Below are positions 1-10,879 of a stretch of 64,000 bases of DNA, piece by piece; positions within the stretch are counted from its first letter, which is position 1; each line of letters begins with the position of its first letter. The notes below the pieces were generated by a model. It saw only the letters and a list, made by a program, of their open reading frames with translations, was not told the DNA's origin and did not search any database. The stretch comes from Euborellia annulipes. Lineage: Eukaryota; Arthropoda; Insecta; Dermaptera; Anisolabididae. The translations under genes were made by a program, and so were the position numbers. The stretch lies in contig JAKCPI010000856.1 in assembly GCA_023213315.1 (NCBI GenBank), positions 20,877 through 84,876 on the forward strand. Reading direction: 5' to 3'.

Positions 1-227
1 CAGGCGGGCGATCGCCCCCCCCCCGAGAAGAAATTCAAAAAGTTATAAAAACTAGTGATCTAAAGAAATTATGATTTCCGCTCTTTAATTTCAATTGAAT
101 TTGTTACCAATCAATTTAAATAAATAGGAAAGGGGTCTAAATGGCCATAGATGCCGACGAAGTCCTTAAATAAAAAAAAAAATCCAACCCCCCCCCCCCC
201 CGACAAAATTGCATTAATCCGCCCCTG
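1..227. mobile_element. hAT-like MITE, probably cut by the window start
   Basis: The window opens with CAGGCGGGCGAT followed by a C tract. A second C tract near 190-201 is followed by ATCCGCCCCTG ending at 227. The two ends are roughly inverted, as in the other G/C-tract hAT MITEs here, but no target duplication can be checked. Confidence 0.35.
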
Positions 228-583
228 CGTCGATTAGGGAAATTTAACTAATTTCATGTTAAGCATTTATATCTTTACGAATGAAAAATAGGTCATCAGT
301 AAACAAAATGTAAAAGTTGAACGCAGCCCTCTGGCTAGATATGCGGACATACGATAAATAATTTTGTTTTCTGAATTTAACCATCCAACCATCTCATATA
401 TCACAATTTGATATTCCTACATTGATATTTAAAAACAAAAGAAGACCAAGTTTGAATATACAAAAAATTTGTATTCGCTCTACGTATGGCCTTGAATTGG
501 GTCATCATTAGAGCGTTGAAGGATCCTATAAAGTATTTAAGGAATATCCAACATCTGCCTATATACTTATTATTTAAATACTA
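228..583. other. intergenic, nothing recognised
   Basis: AT-rich unique-looking sequence. The open frame running into the mariner from 486 has no start support and resembles nothing known. Confidence 0.6.
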
Positions 584-1870
584 CCAGGGGTGTGCCTATG
601 AAACCGCCTTTTACTTTGAAAAATCCTGGCGGCCAGTTTTGGTACTATACAGTCTAGTTATTGAGTTTGTTTGTTTGGTTTATGTCTGTTCTAAGTTTCG
701 AACTCAAAAAATTCCAATTTCATACTCCCAACATTTTTTTTTCACCACGTCAAACATGTCAACCTTTGTTCCTCAACAAAGTGATTTGCGGACGGCGTTG
801 ATTTTTTGCTATCATTTGAAAAAAACGGCCGCGGAGTCTCATCGAATGCTTGTAGAAGCTTTTGGCGACTATGCTCTTGGTGAAACACAGTGCAAAGAAT
901 GGTTCAAAAAATTCAAGAGGGGAGATTTTGACATTAAGAACGAAGCACGTGGCCGACCGCCCAAAAAAGTTTGATGACACCGATTTGCAAGAATTGTTGA
1001 ATGAAGATTCAACTCAAACACAACAACAATTGGCAGAACAGTTAAACGTGACTCGGGAAACTATTTCCAAGCGTCTGAAAGCTATGGGGAAGATCCAGAA
1101 GATCGGGAAATGGGTTCCACATGAACTGAACGAAAGGCAGCAAGAGAACCGAAAAACCACTTGTGAGATGCTGCTCGCCAGATACAAAAAGAAAGTCATT
1201 TCTTCATCGAATTGTTACTGGAGATGAAAAATGGATCTTTTTGAAAATCCTAAGCGTCGAGCATCATCGGTATCTCCAGGTGAGCCATCAACATCGACTC
1301 CAAGACCAAATCGATATGGACGAAAGACAATGCTTTGTGTTTGGTGGGATCAGAAGGAATTATCTATTACGAACTCCTGAAACCTGGCGAAACTGTCAAT
1401 ACGGAACGTTATCAACAGCAAATGGTGAAATTGAACCAGGCTATACGCCAAAGAAGACCAGAATATCAAAAAAGGCAGCACAAAGTCATCTTGTTGCACG
1501 ACAACGCTCCGTCACACGCTGCAAAACGAACCAAAGAAACCATTGAAACGTTTGGGTGGGAAATTCTCACACATGCGGCTTATTCCCCAGACTTGGCCCC
1601 AACGGACTATCACTTGTTTTCATCTTTGGGTCACGCTTTGAGGGAGCAGCAGTTCACAGATTACGAAAATGTTGCCAAATGGCTCGATGAATGGTTTGCC
1701 TCGAAAGAAGACGAGTTTTTTTGGAGAGGGATTCATAAGCTCCCTGAAAGATGGGAGAATTGTATTGCTAACGAAGGAAATTACTTTGAATAAAATATCT
1801 TTTTTCACTTTTATAAAATATGTGTTTATGTGCGCACCTCTAAAGGTCGGTTTCATAGGCACACCCCTGG
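584..1870 (+). mobile_element. mariner transposon, mauritiana (Mos1-like) type
   Basis: A 1287-bp element with ~28-bp inverted ends beginning CCAGGGGTGTGCCTATGAAA on both sides and a TA dinucleotide just outside each end (582-583 and 1871-1872), as expected for Tc1/mariner insertion. Length, TA target and the Mos1-like protein agree. The ends look intact while the coding region is frameshifted, so this copy could at most move with transposase from elsewhere. Confidence 0.92.
756..1793 (+). pseudogene. mariner transposase, frameshifted
   Basis: The start is the ATG at 756, whose product begins MSTFVPQQ, close to the start of Mos1; the stop is TAA at 1791. The order is an N-terminal helix-turn-helix region, the linker motif WVPHELNERQ, then the DDE/D domain with VTGDEKW, LLHDNAPSH and YSPDLAPTDYHLF. 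There are 34 residues between the second and third catalytic aspartates (D,D34D, typical of mariner). All three catalytic residues survive, but the reading frame changes four times: one extra A in the run near 966-971, one extra A near 1182-1186, one missing T near 1238-1242 and one missing A near 1354. Most lie in homopolymers, so sequencing error is an alternative to true decay. The enzyme would cut and paste the element at TA sites. Confidence 0.92.
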
Positions 1871-3390
1871 TATTATTACACGACTCTGATGATCGCCTTA
1901 ATCAAGGTCGAAACGTTGTCAATTATATAAGAATCATTAATTTCGCCTATTCTATATATTAATAATTATGAAAACAATTTGGCGTAATGGTGATTTATTG
2001 ATTAAAGCAATGTTTACAGTGGTACCAAGCCGATTGAGGGAAGTGATTTTTCAGAGGGGTGCTACATAATGTCGCCATAATTTTGAGATATTTCATTTTA
2101 GACATAAAAGTGATCAAATGACATTGAAGCTAGAATTAAAACGAATTTGAACAACATAAAGTACATCTAGGGCAAACTTGGGGTCTTAAGTTTATTTAGG
2201 ATAGTAAGCTCTAGTTGAAACAATGAATGCAATGCCTATAGAAAAATTTAGAAATTAAATTACCGGTATAAACAATATATTATAAGTTTATTTATTGTAA
2301 AATCACTTCTTATGATGACACAGGAGTGTCAAAATGCACGTGTTAAAAATGTTAGTACAGTAGTGTTGCTAATCCGGACTTCGATACTCCGGGATTCCGG
2401 ATATTCCGAGGTGTTGAAAGGAATATTGTAGAAAAAAAAGGAAAAATTTAAGAAAAAAATGTCAAATTTTTCAAATATAATAAATATGTATAAATTTTGT
2501 TTTGGATAAGCCGGTATTTTCAGAAACCGTTTAGGCCGGATTATCAAGACTACGGTATTTAATAAATCTTTGAAATTTACATACATAATCTAGTATTTTT
2601 ATTTTTAAATTTTCATATTTGGAAATCTAAGGTCCGTCTCTCTAACCTTCGTGATATATAAAAAAATATAACTGGCTTTTTAAAATATTCCCCCGGCAAC
2701 TGCATAAACAAAGTTAGCAAAAATAGCAAAATGAACAAGAAATTACGATAAAACTTCGGAAAGAAGAAAAAATTTACGACATAAAAAGTTAAATGGTCCA
2801 CTACCAAAAAGCTCTAACAAATTTTAATTGCCTCCTGCTCCTCCAAGCAAATAATCTGTTTAAAATAAAATAAAGAAGTCCCCCCTTTTTATTGCAAAAT
2901 AATATAGAGTTATTATAAAAATCTTTTACTAGCTCCTTGAATTTCAAATCAGTTTGACACTATAGAGACAAAAAATAAAAATTGGTTACAAATGTTTAAT
3001 TCCATAATAAGGCAGTAGAAAAAGCTGAGATTTAAAAATATTGCTGCTCCCTCACTATTTAATATTTCATTAAAATGAAAGAATGAGATAGTTCATTTAT
3101 GGTAATGACATTTTAAAATAGTTTGCTAGATATGTCAAAGAAAATTTTTAAAGGAATAAAATAATTGTCAAAGCAGACAGAACATTTGCATATAATGTAT
3201 TAATAATTGTGAAAATAAAATTGATATTTTATATCAGTAAATAAGATTTTATCAAGATATTTGATCGTGATTGTAATTTATGTTCTTGATAATCTTTGCT
3301 AGCAAAATAATCCCCATCTTTTCATCATTTTAAATCAATGTAAAATTTTTTATAACTTTATTTCCAATTGAATTAAGAAAAGTTTATAAG
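1871..3390. other. intergenic, AT-rich, nothing recognised
   Basis: No exon, RNA gene or paired terminal repeat was seen. Short open frames are AT-rich noise. Confidence 0.6.
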
Positions 3391-4270
3391 TAGAGCCCGG
3401 ATTCCTATGCAATTGCATATTCTATTTGCTAATAGGTACATCACTGAAAACCAATTTTCTATCCGAATCATGCCCCCTTGGAACTATGGTTCAAATTCTA
3501 TATTGCATATTTTTGCATATTTGGTCAATATTGCATAAAGTTGCATATTTAAGACTTTTTGGATATTTTAAATTTTTTTCAGTAAAAGTTTCAATTTATT
3601 TTAATTTTTTAATTTTTTTCTAAAAACAAAAAAAAAAGTTTGAATCCTTTATTACATTGTAAAAAATAAATAACTATATATTTTTTATTCTTTATATCCT
3701 CTTTAAAGAAATAAATTTAATTTTGCTAGAATTTTCGTTGGATGAATATCAAGTCAGTTGTGTTCAAGGGCGGATACAAGGGGAGGGGGGGGTAATTACC
3801 CCCACCCCACTCTGAGACTTAAAAAAAATACTTTTTTTTTCGAAAAAAAAAAAAATTTATTTTTAATGTAAAATTTTAAAAATTAATACTTAAAAATTTG
3901 ATTTGTATTTATATTCGGGCAAACAAGTACAGAAATGCGCCTTTAAATTACCGAAATTAAGGAAAAAAATAGTGTGCTGTGCGACGAGTCACACCAGATT
4001 TCCCCCTCCCCCCCCCCCCGAGAAACACCTCTGGATTCGCCCTTAGTCGTGTTCCATAGTTCGAAGTCAAATTAATTAAAGAAAAAAATGCCAAAACAGG
4101 GGTCCTCGATTGATTCAAAAATTTCGCAATGGATTGCCTCGTTTTTTTTTTTTTTTTTTTTTTTTAATTAAATTTAGTTTTTATTGTGAGACCAATTTTT
4201 TTTTTTTTTCTATCATTTCCTTCCAAAAAATAAAACACCATTAGTTTTACATCAGTAAATCCGGGCTCTA
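3391..4270. mobile_element. hAT-like non-autonomous element
   Basis: The ends are TAGAGCCCGGATT and AATCCGGGCTCTA, flanked by a perfect 8-bp duplication TTTATAAG (3383-3390 and 4271-4278). The inside holds several TTGCATATT motifs (3410-3560) and a second, nested hAT MITE. No transposase frame. Confidence 0.8.
3765..4045 (-). mobile_element. hAT-like MITE nested in the 3391-4270 element
   Basis: The ends are CAAGGGCGGATAC and GGATTCGCCCTTA, with 8-bp flanks GTTGTGTT and GTCGTGTT (7 of 8 match). G/C tracts sit just inside each end. It is the same family as 9068-9469 and 30084-30375, in reverse orientation. It contains GTGCTGTGCGACGAGTCACA, a module shared with the dispersed hairpin-tailed repeat. 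Confidence 0.8.
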
Positions 4271-4674
4271 TTTATAAGAATTTTGCATTCCTAGAGTTGA
4301 TAGTTTTATTTTATTTTAGTTTTATCTCTAAAATAAGAATTAATTATGTGTGAGACAAAGTTAAGGAACGCCCATCAAGTTATCTACATGTGATTATTTC
4401 ATTGTTTTTCTTTATAAAAAATTTTCTAGAATTGAACCACTAAAGTTTCCATTAAAATTTTTCAAAAATAATGAAATAAAATATACAAAGCGCAAGGGTG
4501 GCGTTGAAATTTAATTCTCACTTCAGCTGGGATTTTCCATATTTTATTAATGAAAAATCTCGTAGACATTTGATAATAAAAAAAATTTTAAATATAAAAT
4601 CATCAGGAAGGAGTTAATCTAGCAAAAAGCGATTATTGTAAGCATTTTTTGTACGATTTTATAGAAATTCTTTT

Positions 4675-4886
4675 TTATTATGGGAGTTTTTAAATATAGA
4701 CCACATTTTATATTTATTTATTTATTACAAATATAAATACTGTACAACATTTCGACTGCTCATTCTGCAGTCGTTTATAAGTACTGAGCACTACTCTAAG
4801 CAGTTGAAACGTTGTATAGTATTTATATTTTTAATAAATAATCAATAACAAAATGTGGTCTATAAATAAAAACTCCCATAATAATA
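4675..4886. repeat. foldback element with degenerate hammerhead-like arms
   Basis: Arms of ~100 bp (about 4675-4776 and 4784-4886) are near-perfect inverted copies ending in TATTATGGGAG/CTCCCATAATA. Each arm carries a small hairpin followed by GAAAC or GAAAT and then a GTA, the 3' half of the hammerhead-like core seen elsewhere. The CTGANGA half is damaged. Confidence 0.7.
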
Positions 4887-4924
4887 ATAATGATGAAGAT
4901 AGAAGACAGCCTGGGAGATATTAT

Positions 4925-5147
4925 TGAGAAGGATAAAAATAAATAAAGATGATGATTTCCGGGGCATTTATTTGGATTATCTCCTCCCACTCTGAGTCAA
5001 CGTTTTGGAGTCTAAACGACTCCTTCTTCAGGATCATGCGAGCTTAAAGTCCTGAAGAAGTAGTCATTTTGACTCATAGCGGGAAGAGATAATCCAAATA
5101 AATTGACCTGAAAATTATCATCTTTATTTATTTTCATCCTTCTCCAT
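4925..5147. repeat. foldback element with hammerhead-like motif, CAAAAC variant
   Basis: Inverted arms (about 4925-5034 and 5051-5147). Read outward, the left arm (minus strand) has CCTGAAGAAGGAGTC, loop GTTTA, GACTCC, then AAAACGTTGAC; the right arm is a decayed copy. The perfect 6-bp stem between the two core halves is hammerhead-like, but the strand after it reads CAAAAC instead of CGAAAC. Confidence 0.75.
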
Positions 5148-5164
5148 AATAATAATTATTATTA

Positions 5165-5425
5165 TTAGGGTCAGGCCGAAACAAGATTTTCAGCCGAAAC
5201 AGAATTTCGGTCTCAATCTTTGTTTCGGCCGAAAACTGTTACTGAAACCGAAACTTGTTTTTCCTAGACAAAACATTGGACCTTTTTTTTTTTTAGATGC
5301 GATTCTCATTCGACTTTTTTTTTATTTTTGTGTCCGAGTCTCAACCCATCTTTTCAAACTTTGGATTCGGCCGGCCGTGAGGTTCGGCTGGTTTTTGGCC
5401 GAAACTTCGGTCGGTTCCTAATAAT
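5165..5425. repeat. GCCGAAAC-rich repeat
   Basis: Repeated GCCGAAAC and its complement occur near both ends, with GGTCAGGCCGAAAC on the left and CTTCGGTCGGTTCC on the right. This looks like an inverted-end MITE, but no convincing target duplication was found. Confidence 0.4.
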
Positions 5426-5767
5426 AATACAAAGCACAAAAGTTTTAATAAACAAATCCTATTTTATTAATGATATTTGAAAAAAAACGTCAATTTTTAA
5501 AAGAAAAAGTCGATTTCCTGTCCAAAAAAAAAAAACAACTAAAAGAAAAAAAAACAAATCTAATTACTTCAAAGGGGGCAATCTTCTTTTTTAATTGAAT
5601 ATTTTCTATGGCCTTCTTAATTATTCAAATTGAAAAAAAAAAGAAAATATAAATCAGGGATTTGTTTTGTAATTCGATGCAGAGAGAAAGCAAAATAAAA
5701 GGATTTTTATGGGTATACTATGTGAAAAAAAATCAACTATACAATAAACAATAGATAAAAGACTCAC

Positions 5768-6527
5768 TTGACTCGATATAGGTGTATTCGACTTCTTGAG
5801 CGACTGAATCGTAATAGGGCTCCTCTGTAGTGAGATCCTCTTCCTCCTCAACTGGTGAGATGTTGATTTCATCATCAGCTGTTGTTTTTTTGTTTTTCTC
5901 TTCAAGCACTAAATATTCAGCACTTTCCTCTTCAAGGTTCTCTTGGCTTATTGTCCGTTTTTTCTCATCCAAGAGCATTTCTAACGAGGAATTGCTACTA
6001 CCATCAACTGACGACGTTAAAGAAATTGTCTTTGGGGGTGGTTTTGGTGGGACCTTCTTTTGGGGTTGGTTTTTTAACCCGTTGACTTCAATAACAGTTA
6101 CGAAATTGGAGATATTTGGTTGAGTGTTCGATCTCGGTCTGACATTCTCAGTTTCTGTGATTTTCCCCGGTTTTTCACTATTTGATCTAACCACTTTGGA
6201 TTCGGGTAGGTCTTTGGATAATTCGCCTATACATCTATCGATAGTCAATTCACCTGGGGCGTCAGTTTTAATTTTTTTCTCGTTTTCATCGACTTCTTTG
6301 TTTTCATCTTGTTCCTTGTCACTTGTTTTATATTTGGCAACGTCGATTAATAATCTTTCAAGGTATTCAACGTAGAATTCCTCTTTTTCGAGTTCCTCTT
6401 TAAGCACCGCCACTTTTTGTTTGTGTTTCTCGAGATTAGCTCTGACATCTTCCTCCCAAGCTGCTGGCAGATCACAGCCAGGGAATCGTTGGACCCACAC
6501 ATTGCGAAAATCCCCAAACACACTCAT
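5768..6527 (-). CDS. BCR-like protein, first coding exon (partial gene)
   Basis: The exon runs from ATG at 6527 down to 5768 (253 codons plus one base), ending at a consensus donor GTGAGT (5767-5762). The first ~70 residues (FGDFRNVWVQRFPG, then a heptad-rich stretch ending EEFYVEYLERLL) resemble the N-terminal Bcr-Abl oligomerisation domain of BCR, an antiparallel coiled coil. The rest is acidic and low in complexity, with a proline-rich KKVPPKPPPK segment (~residue 155-165) and an EEPYYDSV motif that could be a tyrosine site; both suggest an adaptor-like linker. In BCR this region precedes RhoGEF, PH, C2 and RhoGAP domains. None of these is in the window, so later exons would lie to the left, beyond position 1. 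An in-frame GTG codon three codons upstream is not a plausible start. The family call rests on the N-terminus alone. Confidence 0.72.
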
Positions 6528-6800
6528 TGCACACACGATTTCACAGACACATTTTTTTATATTAATTTATTATTAAGAAACGATTTACACATGAGACATT
6601 ATTGGAATAGGAAAACACTCACTTGGCATAAACTAGCAACTGGCGATACGCGAGACAAACCCGAGTGAAGAGAAAGAGACAAACAAAAATAGAGAGAGAA
6701 AGCGAGCCTAGAGCTATCTGGCGGTAGAAAACTAAACTAACAAGGCCATCAATGGCGGCTTTGTTCAAAAGCGAACAAGCTGAGCAAATAAAAAAAAGAC
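6528..6800 (-). promoter_or_regulatory. 5' flank of the BCR-like gene
   Basis: From ~6620 to 6800 the sequence is less AT-rich than its surroundings, purine-rich and free of repeats. A likely 5' UTR or promoter for the minus-strand gene, but no core promoter element can be named. Confidence 0.35.
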
Positions 6801-7024
6801 ACGGGTAGTGAACTTCTAAAGAAATGCCTAAAAAAATACAACGCTTTTATTATATTCTCATATTCAATTTTTGATTTTGATAAGAGAAGAGGAAATAAAT
6901 TATATTTTCAGTTGCGCTTTTTACTTTCTCTTACCTCTATATATGTTAATATATAGAGAGCAGGGCCGGATCTAGGGGGGCAGTGGGGGCATATCAGGGG
7001 GCGGCAATTAAAGAAAGATTTACT

Positions 7025-7335
7025 AAAAAAAAAATAAAATAAAAAAAAGATTTTTAAAAAATGCTTTTATTTAAATTGAACTAAAAAGAGAGAAATAAGA
7101 AAGAAATAATTTAATTGTTCTTGTTAAAATTTTTTAATATTTATGACTTAAAATAAAAGCGTGGGGCGCTTCGAAGTGATTCCGAGGCTCCCGCCCCACG
7201 CTTTTATTTTAAGTCATAAATATTAAAAAATTTTAACAAGAACAATTAAATTATTTCCTTCTTATTTCTCTCTTTTTAGTTCAATTTAAATAAAAGCATT
7301 TTTTAAAAATCTTTTTTTATTTTATTTTTATTTTA
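7025..7335. repeat. near-perfect palindrome inside the hAT element
   Basis: Arms of ~140 bp centred near 7180, with the innermost pair GTGGGGCG (7161) and CGCCCCAC (7192). It resembles the 46190-46670 foldback (shared TAAAAGCGT-GGGCGC arm ends), so it is probably a foldback that inserted or was captured here. Confidence 0.85.
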
Positions 7336-7379
7336 AGCTTTTTAGTCTTTTAGTCTTATCAAAAATCATCAATATGATA

Positions 7380-8055
7380 AAGTACCACATTAGTTTGGCC
7401 TGTATTGATTTGGTTCAATTGAAAAATTATTCATTATCATAAAAAAATGACTCGTAAATATCAAAATTCAAAACTATAGTTAATAGGGCCTTATTTGCGT
7501 GAGGCTTCAAATACCACATTAGTTTGGTCTATTTTGATCAAAACCACCATATAGTGGCGTCATCAAAAATGACTCTTAAGTATTACATTTCACACTTCTA
7601 GCCCATCGGGAAGTCTTTTGAAATTACATTAATTCGCGAAGGGTTTCAAATAAAGTACCACATTAGTTTGGTCTATTTTGATCAAAACCACCATATAGTG
7701 GCGTCATCAAAAATGACTCTTAAGTATTACATTTCACACCTCTAGCCCATCGGGAAGTCTTTTGAAATTACATTAATTCGCGAAGGGTTTCAAATAAAAT
7801 ACCACATTAGTTTGGTCTATTTTGATCAAAACCACCATATAGTGGCGTCATAAAAAAATGACTCTTAAGTATTACATTTCACACCTCTAGCCCATCGGGA
7901 AGTCTTTTGAAATTACATTAATTTGCGAAGGGTTTCAAATAAAGTACCACATTAGTTTGGTCCATTTTGGTAAAACCAAACTCACAATTTGCGTCATCAA
8001 AAATGACTCTTAAATATCAAATTTCACACCTCTAGCTCATCGGGAAGTGTCCTTA
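7380..8055 (+). repeat. tandem array, ~144-bp unit
   Basis: TACCACATTAGTTTGG recurs at 7512, 7656, 7800 and 7945 (spacing 144, 144, 145), with a diverged first unit at ~7385. The middle units are almost identical. The array lies wholly inside the hAT element. Confidence 0.92.
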
Positions 8056-8393
8056 ACAAAGCCATAAAGTTGGTGACCTTGAAAGAGTAAGTTAAATAAA
8101 AGCATTTAATTAAAAAAAGGTAAAATGATATGAATTTTGTATAGAAAATTTTAAGGAGGGGGCGGCAAATTAAATTTTGCCCCCCCCCCTAAAAAAAATC
8201 TCCTAGTTCCGGCTCTGCTAGAGAGTGAAAGTATTGGATTCATGTCAAAAATTAGATGTCGAGATTTTGATAGATATACCCGTTTTTAGGTCCCCTGGAT
8301 TCAAAAAAAGTGGTTTTAGAAACATGATCTGTCTGCCTATGTTCATTTTTAAGCATAAGCTATGAGGCTAAAATTTTATATTTAAGTTAGGTA

Positions 8394-8811
8394 CAGGGGC
8401 GCCGGAACGAATTTGAATCAGGGGGGGGGGCAAAAAAAATTTTTTTTTAGAAAATTAAAATTATTTAATATGTTCAAATAGTATAAAACAAAAACAAATC
8501 TACTATAAAGCTTTAAAAATTTTAAATAAAATCACAATTTTAATAAAATTAAAATTTTAAAAAATTTGCTAGTGATTTTATCAAAAATTTTTGGAAAAAA
8601 TTTGGAAAAAAATGAATTTCTTACACTTTAAAATTTTTTAATTTAATTTAATTTTTTACTTTTCAAAAGTTTTTTATTTTTCAAAAGTAAAAATATATCA
8701 TTTTTAAAAATAAATGAAATAAAAGAAATTTTGCCCCCCCTCTGCCCCCCCCCCCTATAGGATGCCAGGGGGGCAATGTACCCTTGTCCTCCCCGAGTTC
8801 CGGCGCCTATG
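8394..8811. mobile_element. hAT-like MITE
   Basis: 418 bp with ends CAGGGGCGCCGGAAC and GTTCCGGCGCCTATG, flanked by the perfect 8-bp duplication GTTAGGTA (8386-8393 and 8812-8819). It sits inside dispersed repeat copy A. Confidence 0.92.
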
Positions 8812-9013
8812 GTTAGGTACCCCCCCCCCCCCCTGAGACCTGATACGAAGCTAATGAACAAACTCGGCCAAAGAGTACTAGTACTGATGTACTTTTTCAG
8901 TTTTTTCGATTTTCTCAAACGATTTTGATTAAAATTTAAAAATCAATTATTTTTTAGATGCTCTTTAAAATGTATATTCTCATTTTGCTCTCAAAATTGT
9001 TTGAAGACACTTT

Positions 9014-9590
9014 CTTTTTTTAACACTCACACTTTTTTTCTCATTCACACTCACACTCACATACACACAAGGGCGGATCCAGAGGTGTTTCTCCGGGGGG
9101 GGGGGGGGGTAATCTGGTGTGACTCGTCGCACAGCACCAGGGGTGTATATAGAAATTTTTTTCGGGGGGGGCTGTTCTCAAAAGTTTTTCTACGAAAAAT
9201 TTTTTCATGTGCCGTTCGCGGAACCAATTTTTTTTTCATGTTCCGTTCGCGGAACCAAAAAATTTTCCCAGTCGGGAAAATATTTTATCTTTTTTTTTAG
9301 AGACCCTAAATTTTTCCCGCGGAACCAAAAAATTTTCCATTTTTTCCCTCGCGGAACCAAAAATTTTTCATGTTCCGTTCGCGGTATTAAAAATTTTTAC
9401 TATTTTTTCAAATCTCGGGGGGGGGGGGGTAATTACCCCCTTTACTCCCCCCCCTTGTATCCGCCCTTGCATACACACAGTCTTTTCGGCATCTTAAGCC
9501 ATATAAGACTTTAGACGATAACCGTTATTGAATTATAATATATTTGGCGTCCAGGCATTCTTATTTAAGCCATTTGCTATCTTAATGGCA
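9014..9590 (-). mobile_element. tRNA-derived SINE, head truncated, interrupted
   Basis: Reverse orientation: poly-T side first, then CACTCACAC-rich sequence and the GTCTTTTCGGC and GTCCAGGCATTC blocks shared with the SINEs at 24713 and 50866. The tRNA-like head is missing. It is split by the hAT MITE at 9068-9469. Confidence 0.75.
9068..9469 (+). mobile_element. hAT-like MITE inside a SINE
   Basis: The ends are CAAGGGCGGATCC and GTATCCGCCCTTG, with the perfect 8-bp duplication CATACACA (9060-9067 and 9470-9477). The middle has several copies of GTTCCGTTCGCGGAACC-like sequence, which explains the open frames here. It carries CTGGTGTGACTCGTCGCAC just inside the left G tract. Confidence 0.93.
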
Positions 9591-10031
9591 AGGAGTTTGA
9601 AAAAGTGTTTATAAAAAAAGACAAAATGAAATATTTAGATGCGAAGGTGTTCTCTAATAACTGTTTCTGTAACAAAAGGGAAGATGGTGAGAGGCAGTAA
9701 ACAAACTAAAAGCTTCAGAATTTGACATAATCTGTAGGAAAGACTTTTATTTCATTCTTTTGATTGTGATCGTCCCCTGAGGGCGAATAAAAGAAAGCAA
9801 AAGCGATAGCTGAGTCCGAAGGTGGCAATAGAGAGAGCAGCACCCAACGGAGTTGGAGAAGACGAAGGAGAAGTCGGTCCCTCTCTCGCTCTTTTCCTGG
9901 GAGGGGTCCCCCGTCCCGTCTCTAATCCCGTGGGAGGGGACATAGCCGCCTCGTTTCAAGACATGAGACATACTTTCAGATCTCAGTCAGTGCATTCTCC
10001 ATGATTCACCACCTGTTGTTCAACCAAGAGC
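9591..10031 (+). promoter_or_regulatory. 5' flank and probable 5' UTR of the SWAP70-like gene
   Basis: From ~9770 the sequence becomes markedly more GC-rich and repeat-free, up to the ATG at 10032. TCAGTC near 9984-9989 fits an arthropod initiator ~45 bp upstream of the ATG, but no TATA box or other element confirms it. Confidence 0.4.
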
Positions 10032-10130
10032 ATGGCTAGTTTGTTGAAAAACCTCACTAATAGTATTTGGCATGCATTCAACGCGTTGACCACCGAAAAA
10101 AACGGACTTGTCGTCAAATCGAAACTTAAA
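10032..10130 (+). CDS. SWAP70/DEF6-like protein, exon 1
   Basis: ATG at 10032 followed by 33 codons (MASLLKNLTNSIWHAFNAL and on) and donor GTAACA. The peptide matches the start of SWAP-70, whose human form has AIWHAFTALD at the same place. With exons 10197-10316, 15374-15577, 17600-17839 and 20480-20656 it gives 280 residues, all joined in phase 0. In the family this is an EF-hand-like N-terminal region followed by a PH domain that binds phosphoinositides, then a long coiled coil that contacts Rac and actin. The PH domain stops midway: its second half and the coiled coil are not found downstream. All introns are filled with repeats. Vertebrate SWAP70 and DEF6 are equally possible orthologues. 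Confidence 0.85.
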
Positions 10131-10196
10131 GTAACATAGCACACCGTGTGTTGTTACCTTTCTAAATTCTTCAATCGACTTTCTTTCTATTTTCAG

Positions 10197-10316
10197 GTTT
10201 TAACCGCTAATATCGGCACCTTATTAGATTTATATGGCGTTGAAAAGGGTTTAGAACATTTTCGTAGCACGTCAACGCTCAATTTCGAATATTATCGTTA
10301 TTATTTACAAAAAGAG
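10197..10316 (+). CDS. SWAP70/DEF6-like protein, exon 2
   Basis: Acceptor TTTCAG, 40 codons (VLTANIGTLLDLYGVEKGLE and on), donor GTGAGT. It aligns with the KVLSHNLCTVL segment of human SWAP-70. Phase 0 at both ends; intron 1 is only 66 bp. Confidence 0.85.
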
Positions 10317-10879
10317 GTGAGTGTTTAAATGACATTTTTTTTTTTAAATATGTATATGACATTGATAAAACTTGGTCAAGTTTAAAATACATTGTCCTGA
10401 CGTCAGACTCGTCTTTTAAAGTCCTTTTATGGTCATGAAATTTATCCTTTCGATTTTATCATTCACTTTTTTGCTTTTTCTTATTACGAAATAAAAAATA
10501 TACAATTTAAAATAGTTATTTATCAAATAACGCGCTATTTTTTACTTATCAAATAGGCCTATCATATTTTGCGCACCTCTTAAAAATATAAACAATCCCT
10601 CACTTGACCGATAATTTTTAAATTATCATCTAAGTTTATTTTATTTCAAAACAAAAGCTTGATATCTTTCTTAAATCATTAATAGATTCTCGATTTCCCA
10701 ATTTGGAAATCTCTATCATCTTTACTCCCACCGAAATGATTCAGAAAATTTAAAAATTGGCATTTATACCTTTTCCAATAATCAAATTAGTATTGATTTA
10801 CTCATTTAGAGTGAATAATTAAATAATTTTTTCAATTTTTTTGATACCGGTGTTAAGGGCATAATAAGACAAATGACAT

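Larger units (their letters stand above)
6961..8217. mobile_element. hAT-like composite element
   Basis: The ends are CAGGGCCGGATCTAG and CTAGTTCCGGCTCTG, with 8-bp flanks ATAGAGAG (6953-6960) and CTAGAGAG (8218-8225), 7 of 8 identical. Inside are a large palindrome and a ~144-bp tandem array but no transposase. G/C tracts lie just inside both ends. Confidence 0.85.
6922..9013 (+). repeat. hairpin-tailed dispersed repeat, copy A (interrupted)
   Basis: Starts TTACTTTCTCTTACC. It is broken by hAT elements at 6961-8217 and 8394-8811, and resumes after each at the exact duplicated target. It contains the conserved blocks AAGTATTGGATTCATG, GTCCCCTGGATTC and GATGTACTTTTTCAG. The 3' hairpin is missing, cut off where the SINE at 9014 begins. 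Confidence 0.8.

Noticed and set aside
486..755. N-terminal extension of the mariner transposase
   Set aside because: The frame crosses the terminal repeat and target TA; the Mos1-like protein starts at the ATG at 756.
6960..8394. Reading the G/C-tract elements as CpG islands or promoters
   Set aside because: The GC content is homopolymer runs at transposon ends, with 8-bp duplications outside them.
9001..9514. Several overlapping frames
   Set aside because: They translate SINE and hAT MITE repeats; none has a known domain.
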